Shown here one piece after another: positions 50,265 to 59,374 of a stretch of 64,000 bases of DNA. The position numbers were made by a program, and so were the translations under genes. Below the pieces are notes generated by a model. It saw only the letters and a program-made list of their open reading frames with translations, had not been told where the DNA came from and did no database searches. Source of the stretch: Mesorhizobium sp. M00.F.Ca.ET.216.01.1.1 (GTDB lineage: Bacteria; Pseudomonadota; Alphaproteobacteria; Rhizobiales; Rhizobiaceae); the NCBI RefSeq assembly GCF_004010325.2, contig NZ_SADR02000032.1, positions 1 to 64,000 of the forward strand, read 5' to 3'. How positions within the stretch are numbered: the stretch's first letter is position 1; every line of letters starts with the position of its first letter.

Positions 50265-51890
50265 ATGGCGTTTGTGAGTGCGAAATTCCGGGGGGACAGT
50301 CCTGCTGTTGGATTGACTTCGATGAGACCCGGCCTGCGCTGGGTCGCGGTTCCCGTTGTCGGCGTTGCGATCGCCCTGTGGTCGGTGGCGACCATGGCCG
50401 GGCTTCATTCGGTGGGAACATCGCTCACCGCTGCGTCCAACGGTCTGCCGCAAGGCCTGCTCGCGCCGCGCACTATCGCGCTTGCCGATCCCCAACGCAC
50501 ACTGGCGAGATCGCCGTTGGCGCCGTCGCTGATGGCCGGAAGCCGGCCGCACCAGGCCGCGTTGCTGCTCAATCGGTGTGATGCCGGCTGCCAGCGCGCG
50601 GCATCGAGCTTCGCCCGTGACGGCAAGATGGCGCGGCTCAAGCCGGCGCTGCACCCGGACAGTGTAGCACTTGTGACTTCGCGCCAGTCGCGCTTCGACG
50701 GCGTGGTGGCGAAAGCAGAACTGTCGCCGCAAAAGCTGGCCGCCGCCTTTGCCAACGCCTCTTCCCACCCCTTTGGCCATGCTTCTGGCGCTCCCTTCAT
50801 GCTTGCCAGTCTTCCGGCGGCCGCCCGCTTTGCCGAACCGGTGCGCCTGCCCGACCGGAACGGCCCGGCCTCGGTGCGCTTCGGGCCGGAGGTCGCGGAG
50901 ATCGAACGCTCGTCGCGCTTGGCGCTGGCGCTGGCGAATGCATTGCCTGAAGAAACCGTCGACATGCTGTCGCCGCCGCCCTCGGTTGCACTGGCGACGG
51001 CCGACCCTCAGCAAGAGCCGCAACAGGCTGAGATTCAGATGGCCTCACTGCCGCAGCAGGACGACATGCCAGACAGCGCCCCGGTGCCGAACTGGCGTCC
51101 GCAGGCGGAAGTCGACCAGCCAGCGGAGGCCCCACAGGTCGAGGCGCCAAAGGTCCAGGCACCCCAGGTCCAGGTGCCCAAGTCGCAGGCGGCCAGGGCG
51201 AAGGCAAGTCAGACCCAGTCGGGCCAGACCCAGTCAGGCCAAACCCAGCCAGGCCAGACCCAGTCAGGCAAGCCCGCTGATGCCCCGTCGGCCGAGGCGC
51301 CCCAAGGGACTTTGTCGCTTCGCAGCGCCTCGCAAGCGGCTATGCCTGGCAAACCGGGCAAGCGGCCGAAGGCGCAGGCCGAAGAGGTGCTGGCCTATGC
51401 CAAGCCCGACATGCCTGAGCGCGGGCTTGGCGGCGCCTTCAAGAACCTGTTCAACAGGCCCTCCCTGGGTAATGGCGTCGCCGTCTACGACATCTCGGCA
51501 AAGACCGTCTATTTGCCTGACGGCTCGCGCCTGGAGGCGCATTCAGGATACGGTTCGATGGTCGACCAGCCGCGCTACGTCGACCGCAAGAACGTCGGCC
51601 CGACGCCGCCCAACACTTACGACCTGAGGCTGCGCGAATCGCGCTTCCACGGCGTCGAGGCGATCCGGCTCACCCCTGTCGACGGCAAAAACAAATATGG
51701 CCGCGACGGCCTGCTTGCGCACACCTACATGCTGCGCGGCGGCCGTGCCGAGTCCAATGGTTGCCTCGTCTTCAAGGACTATGCCCGCTTTCTCGCCGCC
51801 TACAAGAAGGGCAAGATCAAGCGCCTGGTCGTGGTGCCGCGCCTGTCGAAGCCGCTGACGCGGGTCGCCCAGGAAGGGCGCGGCGCCTAG
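50265..51890 (+). CDS. DUF2778 (Tlde1-like L,D-transpeptidase-type) protein
   Basis: 541 residues. An N-terminal hydrophobic helix (about 27-47) is a signal anchor, so the bulk is periplasmic. The middle is low-complexity and Ala/Pro/Gln-rich, with QTQSG repeated four times (316-335). The C-terminal DUF2778 domain carries His486 (AHTYMLRGG) and Cys500 (ESNGCLVF), the catalytic pair of the L,D-transpeptidase-like fold seen in Tlde1 effectors. It probably edits peptidoglycan; no type VI secretion gene is nearby, so a housekeeping role is more likely. Confidence 0.85.
   Translation: MAFVSAKFRGDSPAVGLTSMRPGLRWVAVPVVGVAIALWSVATMAGLHSVGTSLTAASNGLPQGLLAPRTIALADPQRTLARSPLAPSLMAGSRPHQAALLLNRCDAGCQRAASSFARDGKMARLKPALHPDSVALVTSRQSRFDGVVAKAELSPQKLAAAFANASSHPFGHASGAPFMLASLPAAARFAEPVRLPDRNGPASVRFGPEVAEIERSSRLALALANALPEETVDMLSPPPSVALATADPQQEPQQAEIQMASLPQQDDMPDSAPVPNWRPQAEVDQPAEAPQVEAPKVQAPQVQVPKSQAARAKASQTQSGQTQSGQTQPGQTQSGKPADAPSAEAPQGTLSLRSASQAAMPGKPGKRPKAQAEEVLAYAKPDMPERGLGGAFKNLFNRPSLGNGVAVYDISAKTVYLPDGSRLEAHSGYGSMVDQPRYVDRKNVGPTPPNTYDLRLRESRFHGVEAIRLTPVDGKNKYGRDGLLAHTYMLRGGRAESNGCLVFKDYARFLAAYKKGKIKRLVVVPRLSKPLTRVAQEGRGA
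51210..51269 (+). repeat. 15-bp tandem repeat, four units
   Basis: Four nearly identical units of CAGACCCAGTCAGGC encode (QTQSG)x3 and one QTQPG in the linker of the DUF2778 protein. The in-frame length suggests copy-number changes are tolerated. Confidence 0.85.
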
Positions 51891-51939
51891 GTCGTTTCGA
51901 GGCGACGGCAGAAAGAACCCGTTCTGTAGCGATCATTCG

Positions 51940-52097
51940 CGCCCCCTCTGTCCTGCCGGACATCTCCCCCACTTGGGGGGAGATTGGCCGTCACCGCCGC
52001 TTTCGCCAATCGCAAAGCTTGCAAGAGGAGCGCTGCCGCCCCAGCTGCCAATCTCCCCCCAAAGTGGGGGAGATGTCCGGCAGGACAGAGGGGGGCG
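51940..52097. repeat. Long-armed palindromic repeat (MITE-like), 158 bp
   Basis: Arms of about 49 bp (51940-51988 and 52047-52097) are almost perfect inverted copies (CGCCCCCTCTGTCCTGCCGG against CCGGCAGGACAGAGGGGGCG) around a 58-bp spacer. No transposase. Outer arms match 25353-25509 and part of nasC. Confidence 0.85.
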
Positions 52098-52251
52098 CTG
52101 TCCCGCCGACATCGGAATTTGACCGGAACAACGTTGAGCTCTGCCCCAATGCCTTTCCAACAGATTATCGGCCTCGAAAACGTTTCCATTCGCGGCCGGG
52201 CGGATTATGACTGACCCGATCGGGGCGGCTTCAAGCAAATACGAGGATGTC

Positions 52252-53037
52252 ATGACAATACGCGCTGTCGTTTGGGGCGAGAATATCCATGAGCGGACCA
52301 ACGAGGTGGTCGCCGGCATCTATCCCGAGGGCATGCATGCGACGATCGCCAATGCGCTGAAGGCCGATCCCGGCATTTCCGCAACCTGGGCAACGCTGGA
52401 GCAGCCGGAGCATGGCCTGCCGGCCGACCGTCTGGCCGAGACCGATGTCTTGCTGTGGTGGGGACACAAGGACCATGGCGCCGTCGCCGATGAGGTCGTC
52501 GAGCGCTTGGCGCGCCGCGTCTGGGAAGGCATGGGGCTGATCGTCCTCCATTCCGGCCATTTCTCGAAGATATTCAAAAAGCTGATGGGCACGCCCTGCA
52601 CGCTGAAATGGCGTGAGGCCGGCGAGCGCGAGCGGCTGTGGGTGACCAGCCCCAACCACCCGATCGCCGAGGGGATCGGCGAGTATTTCGAGATCGAGTA
52701 CGAAGAAATGTACGGCGAGCAATTCGCGGTGCCGGAGCCGCTGGAAACGGTGTTCATCTCCTGGTTCCAGGGCGGCGAAGTGTTCAGGTCGGGGCTGACC
52801 TATCGTCGCGGCGCCGGCAACATCTTCTATTTCAGGCCAGGCCACGAGACCTACCCGACCTACCACGACGCCACCGTGCAGAAGGTGCTGCGCAACGCCG
52901 TGAAATGGGCGCACAACCCGCAAGGTTCCCGTCCAGCCATCCTCGATGCACCGAACGTGCCGGTGGAAAAGGCGCTGGAGCCGATCGTCGAGCGCGGCGG
53001 AAAACTTCATGCCGCCGGCGAAGCCGGTTACCGCTAA
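52252..53037 (+). CDS. thuA: ThuA-family protein
   Basis: 261 residues with a class I glutamine-amidotransferase-like fold (IRAVVWGENIHERTNEVVAG, DVLLWWGHKDHGAV, GMGLIVLHSGHFSKIF, ITWRREAG-like region, PGHETYPTYH). ThuA takes part with ThuB in trehalose/disaccharide use through a 3-keto intermediate in Sinorhizobium. The start at 52252 has GAGG upstream; a start 15 codons earlier is possible. The thuEFGK transporter is absent, so the sugar substrate may differ. Confidence 0.88.
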   Translation: MTIRAVVWGENIHERTNEVVAGIYPEGMHATIANALKADPGISATWATLEQPEHGLPADRLAETDVLLWWGHKDHGAVADEVVERLARRVWEGMGLIVLHSGHFSKIFKKLMGTPCTLKWREAGERERLWVTSPNHPIAEGIGEYFEIEYEEMYGEQFAVPEPLETVFISWFQGGEVFRSGLTYRRGAGNIFYFRPGHETYPTYHDATVQKVLRNAVKWAHNPQGSRPAILDAPNVPVEKALEPIVERGGKLHAAGEAGYR

Positions 53038-53118
53038 CCGCTTTCCCTGAAGCGACGAACATCGGCAGCAGCGCGGCTCTATCCGAAGTTTCACAACAGG
53101 CCCTAAGGAACAGATATC

Positions 53119-54174
53119 ATGCGGCTTTTGATACTCGGCACCGGCTGGATGGCGCAGGAGCACGCCAGGCAGTTCGGCAGGATGGAAGGCGTCGAACTGG
53201 TCGGCGCCGTCGATCTCGACCGCAAGCGTGTCGACGAATTTTCAGACACCTACGGCATCCCCAATCGGTTCACGTCGCTGCAGGAAGCCCTTGCGTGGGA
53301 CAAGTTCGACGTGGCGGCGAACGTAACGCCGGACCGCATCCATCATCCGACCACCATGGCGCTGATTGCAGCGGGCAAGCCTGTGCTGTGCGAGAAGCCG
53401 CTGGCCGAAAACTTTGAGAAAGCCAACGAGATGGCGGATGCCGCCGAGCGGGCCGGCATCATCAACATGGTCAACCTGACCTATCGCAACATCGCCGCAC
53501 TGCAGAAGGCGCGCGCCATAGTGCTGGCCGGCGAGATCGGCCAGATCCGGCATATCGAGGCGTCCTATCTGCAGAGCTGGCTGGTTTCCAAATTCTGGGG
53601 CGACTGGCGCACCGATCCGAAATGGCTCTGGCGCCTGTCGCGCGGCCACGGCTCCAATGGCGTGCTTGGTGACGTCGGCATCCACATCCTCGATTTCGCC
53701 AGCTATGGCGCGGGGCTCGGCATCGACCATGTGTTCTGCCGGCTGGGAACCTTCGACAAGGCGCCGGGAAACCGGATCGGCGAATACGAGCTCGACGCCA
53801 ATGACAGCTTCACCATGGCGCTGGATTTCGACAACGGCGCCTTCGGCGTCGTCCATGCCAGCCGCTGGGCGACCGGCCATCTCAACGAATTGCGGTTGCG
53901 CATGTATGGCGAGAAGGGCGGCATCGAGGTCGTGCACAATTTGAACGGCTCGGAGCTGAAAGCGTGCATGGGCGAGAACATCGAGAACGCCAGATGGCAG
54001 GTCCTCGATGCCGGCTCGGTGCCGACCAACTACCAGCGTTTTGTCGATGCGGTGCGCAACGGCGTTCAGGCCGAGCCATCGTTCCGCCACGCGGCCGAGC
54101 TGCAGAAGGTGCTCGACCTTGCGGTGGTCGCCGACGAGAAAAGGACTCAGCTGAGCACCCATGCCGGCACGTAG
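53119..54174 (+). CDS. thuB: Gfo/Idh/MocA-family dehydrogenase (ThuB-like)
   Basis: 351 residues: N-terminal NAD(P)-binding domain (LLILGTGWMAQEHARQFGRM), the signature CEKPLAENFEKANEM, then the C-terminal oxidoreductase domain with GVLGDVGIHILDF. It should oxidise a sugar to the 3-keto form. AAGGA precedes the start and it is 81 bp behind thuA, forming an operon. Confidence 0.88.
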   Translation: MRLLILGTGWMAQEHARQFGRMEGVELVGAVDLDRKRVDEFSDTYGIPNRFTSLQEALAWDKFDVAANVTPDRIHHPTTMALIAAGKPVLCEKPLAENFEKANEMADAAERAGIINMVNLTYRNIAALQKARAIVLAGEIGQIRHIEASYLQSWLVSKFWGDWRTDPKWLWRLSRGHGSNGVLGDVGIHILDFASYGAGLGIDHVFCRLGTFDKAPGNRIGEYELDANDSFTMALDFDNGAFGVVHASRWATGHLNELRLRMYGEKGGIEVVHNLNGSELKACMGENIENARWQVLDAGSVPTNYQRFVDAVRNGVQAEPSFRHAAELQKVLDLAVVADEKRTQLSTHAGT

Positions 54175-54209
54175 TGATGCCATTTCAGGAGTCTGAAAAG
54201 GAGCCAGCC

Positions 54210-54611
54210 ATGGTCACGCGCCGCGCAGAATGTTGCTGCGGTCAGCTTTCAGCCACCTGTTCGGGCGAGCCCGTACGCGTCTCCGTCTGCCATTGCCTGG
54301 CCTGCAAACGGCGCACGGGCAGCGCGTTCAGCTTCAACGCCCGGTTTGCGGAGAACGACGTGTCCATCCAGGGACGCGCGGCGGAGTTCACGCGCATTGG
54401 CGACGAGGGCAGCCGCGTCATCTACAGCTTCTGCCGGGATTGCGGCACCACCGTCCATTGTCGGATCGATGTCCAGCCCGGTCTGGTCGCCATTCCGGTG
54501 GGTGCCTTCGCCGATCCATCGTTCCCGCCACCGTTCCTGTCGTTCTATCACGACAGCCGGCGCTGTCAGTGGGTTGAGGTCCGCACCGAGCCTCCCGCGA
54601 CGTTCGGCTGA
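54210..54611 (+). CDS. GFA-family (CENP-V/GFA) protein
   Basis: 133 residues with zinc-binding cysteines: ECCCGQLSATC, VCHCLACKRRTGSAFSF and FCRDCGTTVH. The fold is that of glutathione-dependent formaldehyde-activating enzymes, though most members do not have that activity. AAGGAG precedes the ATG at 54210. Confidence 0.87.
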   Translation: MVTRRAECCCGQLSATCSGEPVRVSVCHCLACKRRTGSAFSFNARFAENDVSIQGRAAEFTRIGDEGSRVIYSFCRDCGTTVHCRIDVQPGLVAIPVGAFADPSFPPPFLSFYHDSRRCQWVEVRTEPPATFG

Positions 54612-54911
54612 AGACGCCGGCAGCCTCCGGCTGACGTTTAGGGTCAAAACCCAATCACCATGAATAACCGAGTTCGCCCCTGAGCGGACGCTCGTTCGCG
54701 CTCGGCCGAATTCACGCCCATGACCCGTAGCCGACACTCCGCAGCGAGCTGAGAATGCCTGCAACAGGGTCGAAGGCTGTCATTCGAGAACGACCCTAGG
54801 CGAGACTGTTGCGGACACTGGAACACCAGAAGAGCCTTGGTGTGCTGCCGGCTGCTGGCATCTCGAGCGGACATCATGAAACCTTTTGATTTTTAAGCCG
54901 TTATCGCCGTT
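54612..54911. other. Intergenic region, 300 bp
   Basis: No gene supported. A short minus-strand frame over 54644-54877 has no coding character. It serves as the promoter region of the BclA-like gene. Confidence 0.4.
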
Positions 54912-56903
54912 ATGTCCGAGGCTAAATTCAAGCCGAAATCGGTCGACGGCGCCAAACCGAGCGGCGCTGAAAAGTCGCGTCAGGAAAAGGCATCGACTGT
55001 CGAAGCCGCGCCTGAGGTCGACGGCCAGGCCGCGCCACCGCCGGATGTCATCGAACCCGATCCAGAACTGACGCCTGAGGAGGCCGAGCAGGCGCGCAAG
55101 AGATACTTGTTGAGGCGTTTCTGGATCAGCGCGCGCGGTTACTGGGGCCGCGGCGGCGATCGGCTCGCTTGGCCGTTCTCAATCGGGCTATTGATCCTGA
55201 TATGCATCAATGTCGGCTTCCAGTATGGGATCAATGTCTGGAATCGCGCGATTTTCGACGCCATCGAGCAACGCAATGCCCGCACCGTTTATTTCCTGAG
55301 CGCCGTATTCCTGCCGCTCGTGCTCGGAAGCGGAAGCCTTGTCGTTGCACAAGTCTACCTTCGTATGACGATTCAGCGCCGCTGGCGTTCCTGGCTCACC
55401 ACCGCGGCCATCGCGCGCTGGCTCGCAAACGGCCGTTACTATCAGTTGAACCTCGTCGGCGGCGACCACACGAACCCCGAAGCCCGCATTGCGGAGGATC
55501 TGCGGATTGCCACCGAATCGCCGGTCGATTTCATCGCCGGTGTCATTAACGCGTTTCTGTCGGCCTCGACCTTTATCCTTGTGCTCTGGACGATCGGTGG
55601 GGCTTTGACCCTGACGATCGCAGGTTCGAGCGTCACTGTTCCCGGCTTCCTCGTCATCACTGCGGTCATCTATGCCGCAATCACGTCCACCTCGATGGCG
55701 GTCATCGGCCGCCATTTCGTCCGCCTCTCCGAGGAGAAAAATCAGGCGGAAGCCGAATTCCGCTACACGCTGACGCGCGTGCGGGAAAACGGCGAGAGCA
55801 TCGCATTGCTCGGCGGCGAGGAGGAGGAGCGTAGCGGCATCGACAGGACGTTCGCCGATGTGCTCAGGCAATGGGCGCTCCTTACAGGCCAGCACATGCG
55901 CACAGCGCTGGTGTCGCAGGGATCGAGCCTGTTTGCGCCGGTCGTGCCGATTTTGCTTTGCGCTCCAAAATTTCTCGAAGGCAGCATGACGCTTGGACAG
56001 GTCATGCAGGCTGCCTCTGCCTTTGCCATCGTACAGGGCGCGTTCGGATGGCTGGTCGACAACTACCCCCGTCTCGCCGACTGGAACGCCTCTGCACGGC
56101 GCATCGCCTCGCTGATGATGTCGCTCGACGGGCTCGAGCGCGCGGAACAGAGCGACACCCAGGGTCGCATCACACGCGGCGAAACGAAAGGCGGTGCGAT
56201 GCTCAGCCTGAACAATCTTTCGGTGTCGCTTGACGACGGCACGGGCGTGGTCAAGGAAACCGAGGTCGTGATCGAGCAGGGCGAGCGGGTGCTCGTGGCC
56301 GGCGAATCCGGTTCAGGCAAGAGCACGCTGGTGCGCGCCGTCGCGGGTCTGTGGCCGTGGGGCGGCGGCAGCGTCGATTTCCACGCCGGCAGGCGAATGT
56401 TCATGTTGCCGCAACGGCCTTACGTCCCCACAGGGACGCTTCGCCGCGCGGTCGCCTATCCCGCCGCCGCCGATAACTGGACACTGGACAGGATCAATGC
56501 TGCCCTCGACAAGGTGGGGCTCGATTATCTCGCCGACAAGATCGAGGAGGACGCGCCCTGGGACCAGACCTTGTCGGGTGGCGAAAAGCAGCGCCTCGCC
56601 TTCGCGCGTCTCCTGCTGCACCGTCCCGATATCATCGTGCTGGATGAGGCAACATCGGCGCTCGATGAGACGAGCCAGGACAAGATGATGGAGATGATCA
56701 TCCACGAACTGCCGAAGGTCACGATCATAAGCGTGGCGCATCGAGCCGAGCTGGAAGCCTTCCATAGCCGCAAGATCACATTGGAGCGGCGCGAGGGCGG
56801 CGCAATACTAGTCAGCGATATCGATCTTGTCCCGCGCAAGAGCAGACGGAACTTGCTTGTGCGCTTTCTGGGCACCGGCGCGCCCTACCGAAAGGCAGCA
56901 TGA
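54912..56903 (+). CDS. BclA/YddA-type ABC transporter, membrane plus ATPase
   Basis: 663 residues in one chain. A hydrophilic charged N-terminus (1-75), a SbmA/BacA-like membrane domain (about 90-400, with FSIGLLILICINVGFQYGIN and YYQLNLVGGDHTNPEARIAE), then an ABC ATPase: Walker A GESGSGKSTL, signature LSGGEKQRLAFARLL and Walker B IIVLDEATSALDE. BclA-type proteins import antimicrobial peptides; in Bradyrhizobium BclA is needed for bacteroids to withstand legume NCR peptides. Whether this copy does so is inference. Confidence 0.87.
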   Translation: MSEAKFKPKSVDGAKPSGAEKSRQEKASTVEAAPEVDGQAAPPPDVIEPDPELTPEEAEQARKRYLLRRFWISARGYWGRGGDRLAWPFSIGLLILICINVGFQYGINVWNRAIFDAIEQRNARTVYFLSAVFLPLVLGSGSLVVAQVYLRMTIQRRWRSWLTTAAIARWLANGRYYQLNLVGGDHTNPEARIAEDLRIATESPVDFIAGVINAFLSASTFILVLWTIGGALTLTIAGSSVTVPGFLVITAVIYAAITSTSMAVIGRHFVRLSEEKNQAEAEFRYTLTRVRENGESIALLGGEEEERSGIDRTFADVLRQWALLTGQHMRTALVSQGSSLFAPVVPILLCAPKFLEGSMTLGQVMQAASAFAIVQGAFGWLVDNYPRLADWNASARRIASLMMSLDGLERAEQSDTQGRITRGETKGGAMLSLNNLSVSLDDGTGVVKETEVVIEQGERVLVAGESGSGKSTLVRAVAGLWPWGGGSVDFHAGRRMFMLPQRPYVPTGTLRRAVAYPAAADNWTLDRINAALDKVGLDYLADKIEEDAPWDQTLSGGEKQRLAFARLLLHRPDIIVLDEATSALDETSQDKMMEMIIHELPKVTIISVAHRAELEAFHSRKITLERREGGAILVSDIDLVPRKSRRNLLVRFLGTGAPYRKAA

Positions 56904-57168
56904 CCTGAAGTAAAACGACGCTGTGCCAGACAAAAAATTGAAGTCCGCCCGGTCGGCGAGCCGGGGGTACTTGGGCAAGCATGCGCTGTGGAAGGAGGGT
57001 CGTGCCGCAAGCCCAAGAAAGGTTTTCCCGGGCGAAACTGGTCATCCATCCCGAGCAGAAAGTCCAACGATCGCTTCTGGCGCTACTTGCTCGTTCCCAT
57101 CGAAGAGACGAAGGGCAACGTTCAACCCATCTCGGCCATTGGCGGCAGCCAGTTGATTGAATTTGACC

Positions 57169-57927
57169 CTAGTGCCGCAGGATCTTGCTCAGGAAGGCGC
57201 GGCTGCGATCGGTCTTCGGGTGCGAGAAGAACTCATCCGGCGTGCCGCTCTCGACGATGGCGCCGGCGTCCATGAACACCACGCGCTGCGCGACCTTGCG
57301 GGCAAAGCCCATTTCGTGCGTCACCACCATCATGGTCATGCCTTCCTCGGCCACCGCGACCATGACGTCGAGCACTTCCGAGATCATCTCGGGATCGAGC
57401 GCCGAGGTCGGTTCGTCGAACAGCATGATCTTGGGGCGCATGCCGAGGCAGCGGGCGATCGCTACGCGCTGCTGCTGGCCGCCCGACAGCTGTGACGGAT
57501 AGGCATTGACCTTGTCGGCCAGGCCGACCTTGGCGAGCAGCTCACGCCCAGCCTTCTCGGCCTCGCTGCGGGGGGTCTTGCGCACATGGATCGGCGCCAG
57601 CGTGACGTTCTCGAGCGCCGTCTTGTGCGGGTAGAGGTTGAACGACTGGAAGACGAAGCCGATCTCGGTGCGCAGCCGTGTCATGTTGGTGGTGGGGTCA
57701 CCGAGGCGCTGGCCGTCGACTGTCAGGTCGCCGTCGCGGATCATCTCCAGTCCGTTGATGCAGCGGATCAAGGTGCTCTTGCCCGAGCCACTCGGGCCGC
57801 AGACGACGACCACCTCGCGCGGCTGGACGCTGAGCGTGATGTCCTTGAGCACATTGAGCGAGCCGAACCATTTGTTGACGCCGCGGAACTCGATCATGCC
57901 GGCGGAACCTTTGCTGGAGTTCGTCAT
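57169..57927 (-). CDS. Amino-acid ABC transporter ATP-binding protein
   Basis: 252 residues: Walker A GPSGSGKST, Q-loop VFQSFNLYPHKT, signature LSGGQQQRVAIARCL, Walker B IMLFDEPTSALD, and VTHEMGFARKVAQRV. This is the polar-amino-acid (GlnQ/HisP-type) branch. Starts by ATGA overlap with the permease gene. Last gene of the Lrp-led operon. Confidence 0.92.
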   Translation of the reverse strand: MTNSSKGSAGMIEFRGVNKWFGSLNVLKDITLSVQPREVVVVCGPSGSGKSTLIRCINGLEMIRDGDLTVDGQRLGDPTTNMTRLRTEIGFVFQSFNLYPHKTALENVTLAPIHVRKTPRSEAEKAGRELLAKVGLADKVNAYPSQLSGGQQQRVAIARCLGMRPKIMLFDEPTSALDPEMISEVLDVMVAVAEEGMTMMVVTHEMGFARKVAQRVVFMDAGAIVESGTPDEFFSHPKTDRSRAFLSKILRH

Positions 57928-58598
57928 ATCTGCACCTCGCCATGCGCCGCACCCATGCGGCGCTCCAGCCGGCGGGCAAGCATGATCAGCGGATAGCAGA
58001 CGATGAAATAGCCGAGGCCGACTAGGAAGAAGACCAGCAGGCCGTTCGGCACGCGCTGCACCACCAGCCAGCCGACGCGGGTGAGGTCGGTGAGCCCGAT
58101 GGCCGAAACGACCGAGGAATCCTTGATCAGCAGCACATATTGGCCGACCAGCGGCGGCAGCACGATGCGCATCGCCTGCGGCAGCACCACCTGGCGCATC
58201 CGCTGCCAGCGCGACAGGCCGGACGCCAGCGCCGCCTCGACCTGACCGGTCGGCACGGAGCGGATGCCGGCGACGACGATCTCGCAGATGAAGCAGGCCG
58301 CCAGATTGGTCAGCGCGATGATGCCGGCGGTGAAGGCGTCGAGCTCGATGCCGAATTCCGGCAGGATGAAGAAGATCAGGAAGATCTGCACCAGGAACGG
58401 CGTGCCGCGGATCAGGTCGACCCAGGTGCCGATCGCGCCGCTGACCACCCAGTTGCCGCCGTTTCTGAGGATCCCGAGGCCAAAGCCGATCAGCGTGCCC
58501 AGCACCAGGCTGATCAGCGACAGCATGACGGTCATGCCGAGGCCGCGCAAGGCGAGGGGATAGCTGCCGGCGAGGCTTTGCAGCTGTTGCCAGATCAT
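57924..58598 (-). CDS. Amino-acid ABC transporter permease
   Basis: 224 residues, HisM/GlnP type, with the signature RGTPFLVQIFLIFF and coupling loop EAALASGLSRWQRMRQVVLP. It overlaps the partner permease by ATGA and the ATPase by ATGA. Confidence 0.92.
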   Translation of the reverse strand: MIWQQLQSLAGSYPLALRGLGMTVMLSLISLVLGTLIGFGLGILRNGGNWVVSGAIGTWVDLIRGTPFLVQIFLIFFILPEFGIELDAFTAGIIALTNLAACFICEIVVAGIRSVPTGQVEAALASGLSRWQRMRQVVLPQAMRIVLPPLVGQYVLLIKDSSVVSAIGLTDLTRVGWLVVQRVPNGLLVFFLVGLGYFIVCYPLIMLARRLERRMGAAHGEVQI

Positions 58599-59272
58599 GC
58601 GCGGCTCCTTGCCGGCTGCGAGCCCAGCCAGCGCCCGGACAGCGCCGCCAGTCCCTTGAGGCCGTAGTAGAGCAGGAGGTAGAAGGCGGCGATGGTGACA
58701 AACCCTTCCGCCGGCATGAAGCGGTCGGAGGCGAGCAGTTGGCCGGCGCGCGTCAGCTCGGCGACCGAGATCAGCGACAGCAGCGCCGAATCCTTGACCA
58801 GCACGATCGCCTGGCCGAGCAGCGGCGGGATTACCACCTTGAACGCCTGCGGCAGGATCACCAGGCGCATGCGCTGGACATAGGTCATCCCCGAGGCGAC
58901 GCCGGCCTCCACCTGGCCACGCGGAATCGACAGTATGCCGGCGCGGATGATCTCGGCGACATAGGCGCCGCTGTTCAGCGACAGGGCGAGGATACCAACG
59001 ACGAGCTCCGGCAGGATGAAGCCGAGCCGGGGCAGGCCGAAATAGAGGAAATAGAGCTGCGCCAGCAACGGCGTGGCGCGTACGGCGTCGATGTAGGCCT
59101 TGGCCGGCACGCGCAACAGCCGGCCGCGCTGCAGGTTCATGGCGCTGAGCACGATGCCGACGGCAAGCGCGCCGGCAAAGGAGAGGGCAGACAGCCACAC
59201 GGTCGTGACGAGGCCCTGCCCGAACAGGGGCAGATATTCGACGATGGTGCGGAAGCTGAAGTTTTCGAGCAT
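58595..59272 (-). CDS. Amino-acid ABC transporter permease
   Basis: 225 residues, HisQ type, with RATPLLAQLYFLYFG and EAGVASGMTYVQRMRLVILP. The ATG at 59272 (MLENFSFRTIVEYLP) is preferred to a TTG 14 codons upstream. It pairs with the downstream permease. Confidence 0.9.
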   Translation of the reverse strand: MLENFSFRTIVEYLPLFGQGLVTTVWLSALSFAGALAVGIVLSAMNLQRGRLLRVPAKAYIDAVRATPLLAQLYFLYFGLPRLGFILPELVVGILALSLNSGAYVAEIIRAGILSIPRGQVEAGVASGMTYVQRMRLVILPQAFKVVIPPLLGQAIVLVKDSALLSLISVAELTRAGQLLASDRFMPAEGFVTIAAFYLLLYYGLKGLAALSGRWLGSQPARSRA

Positions 59273-59374
59273 TGCGGACGGAATGTCTCGGACGGGGTCT
59301 ATGGGCGACAGCAACGTGCCGGATGGAACCGCGCCGATCCAATCGAGCGCGGTTCCGTCCGGGCGAACCGTTGC

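Noticed and set aside
56923..57156. Possible 77-codon gene after the BclA-like transporter
   Set aside because: It needs a GTG start without a ribosome site, and the protein has no recognisable character.
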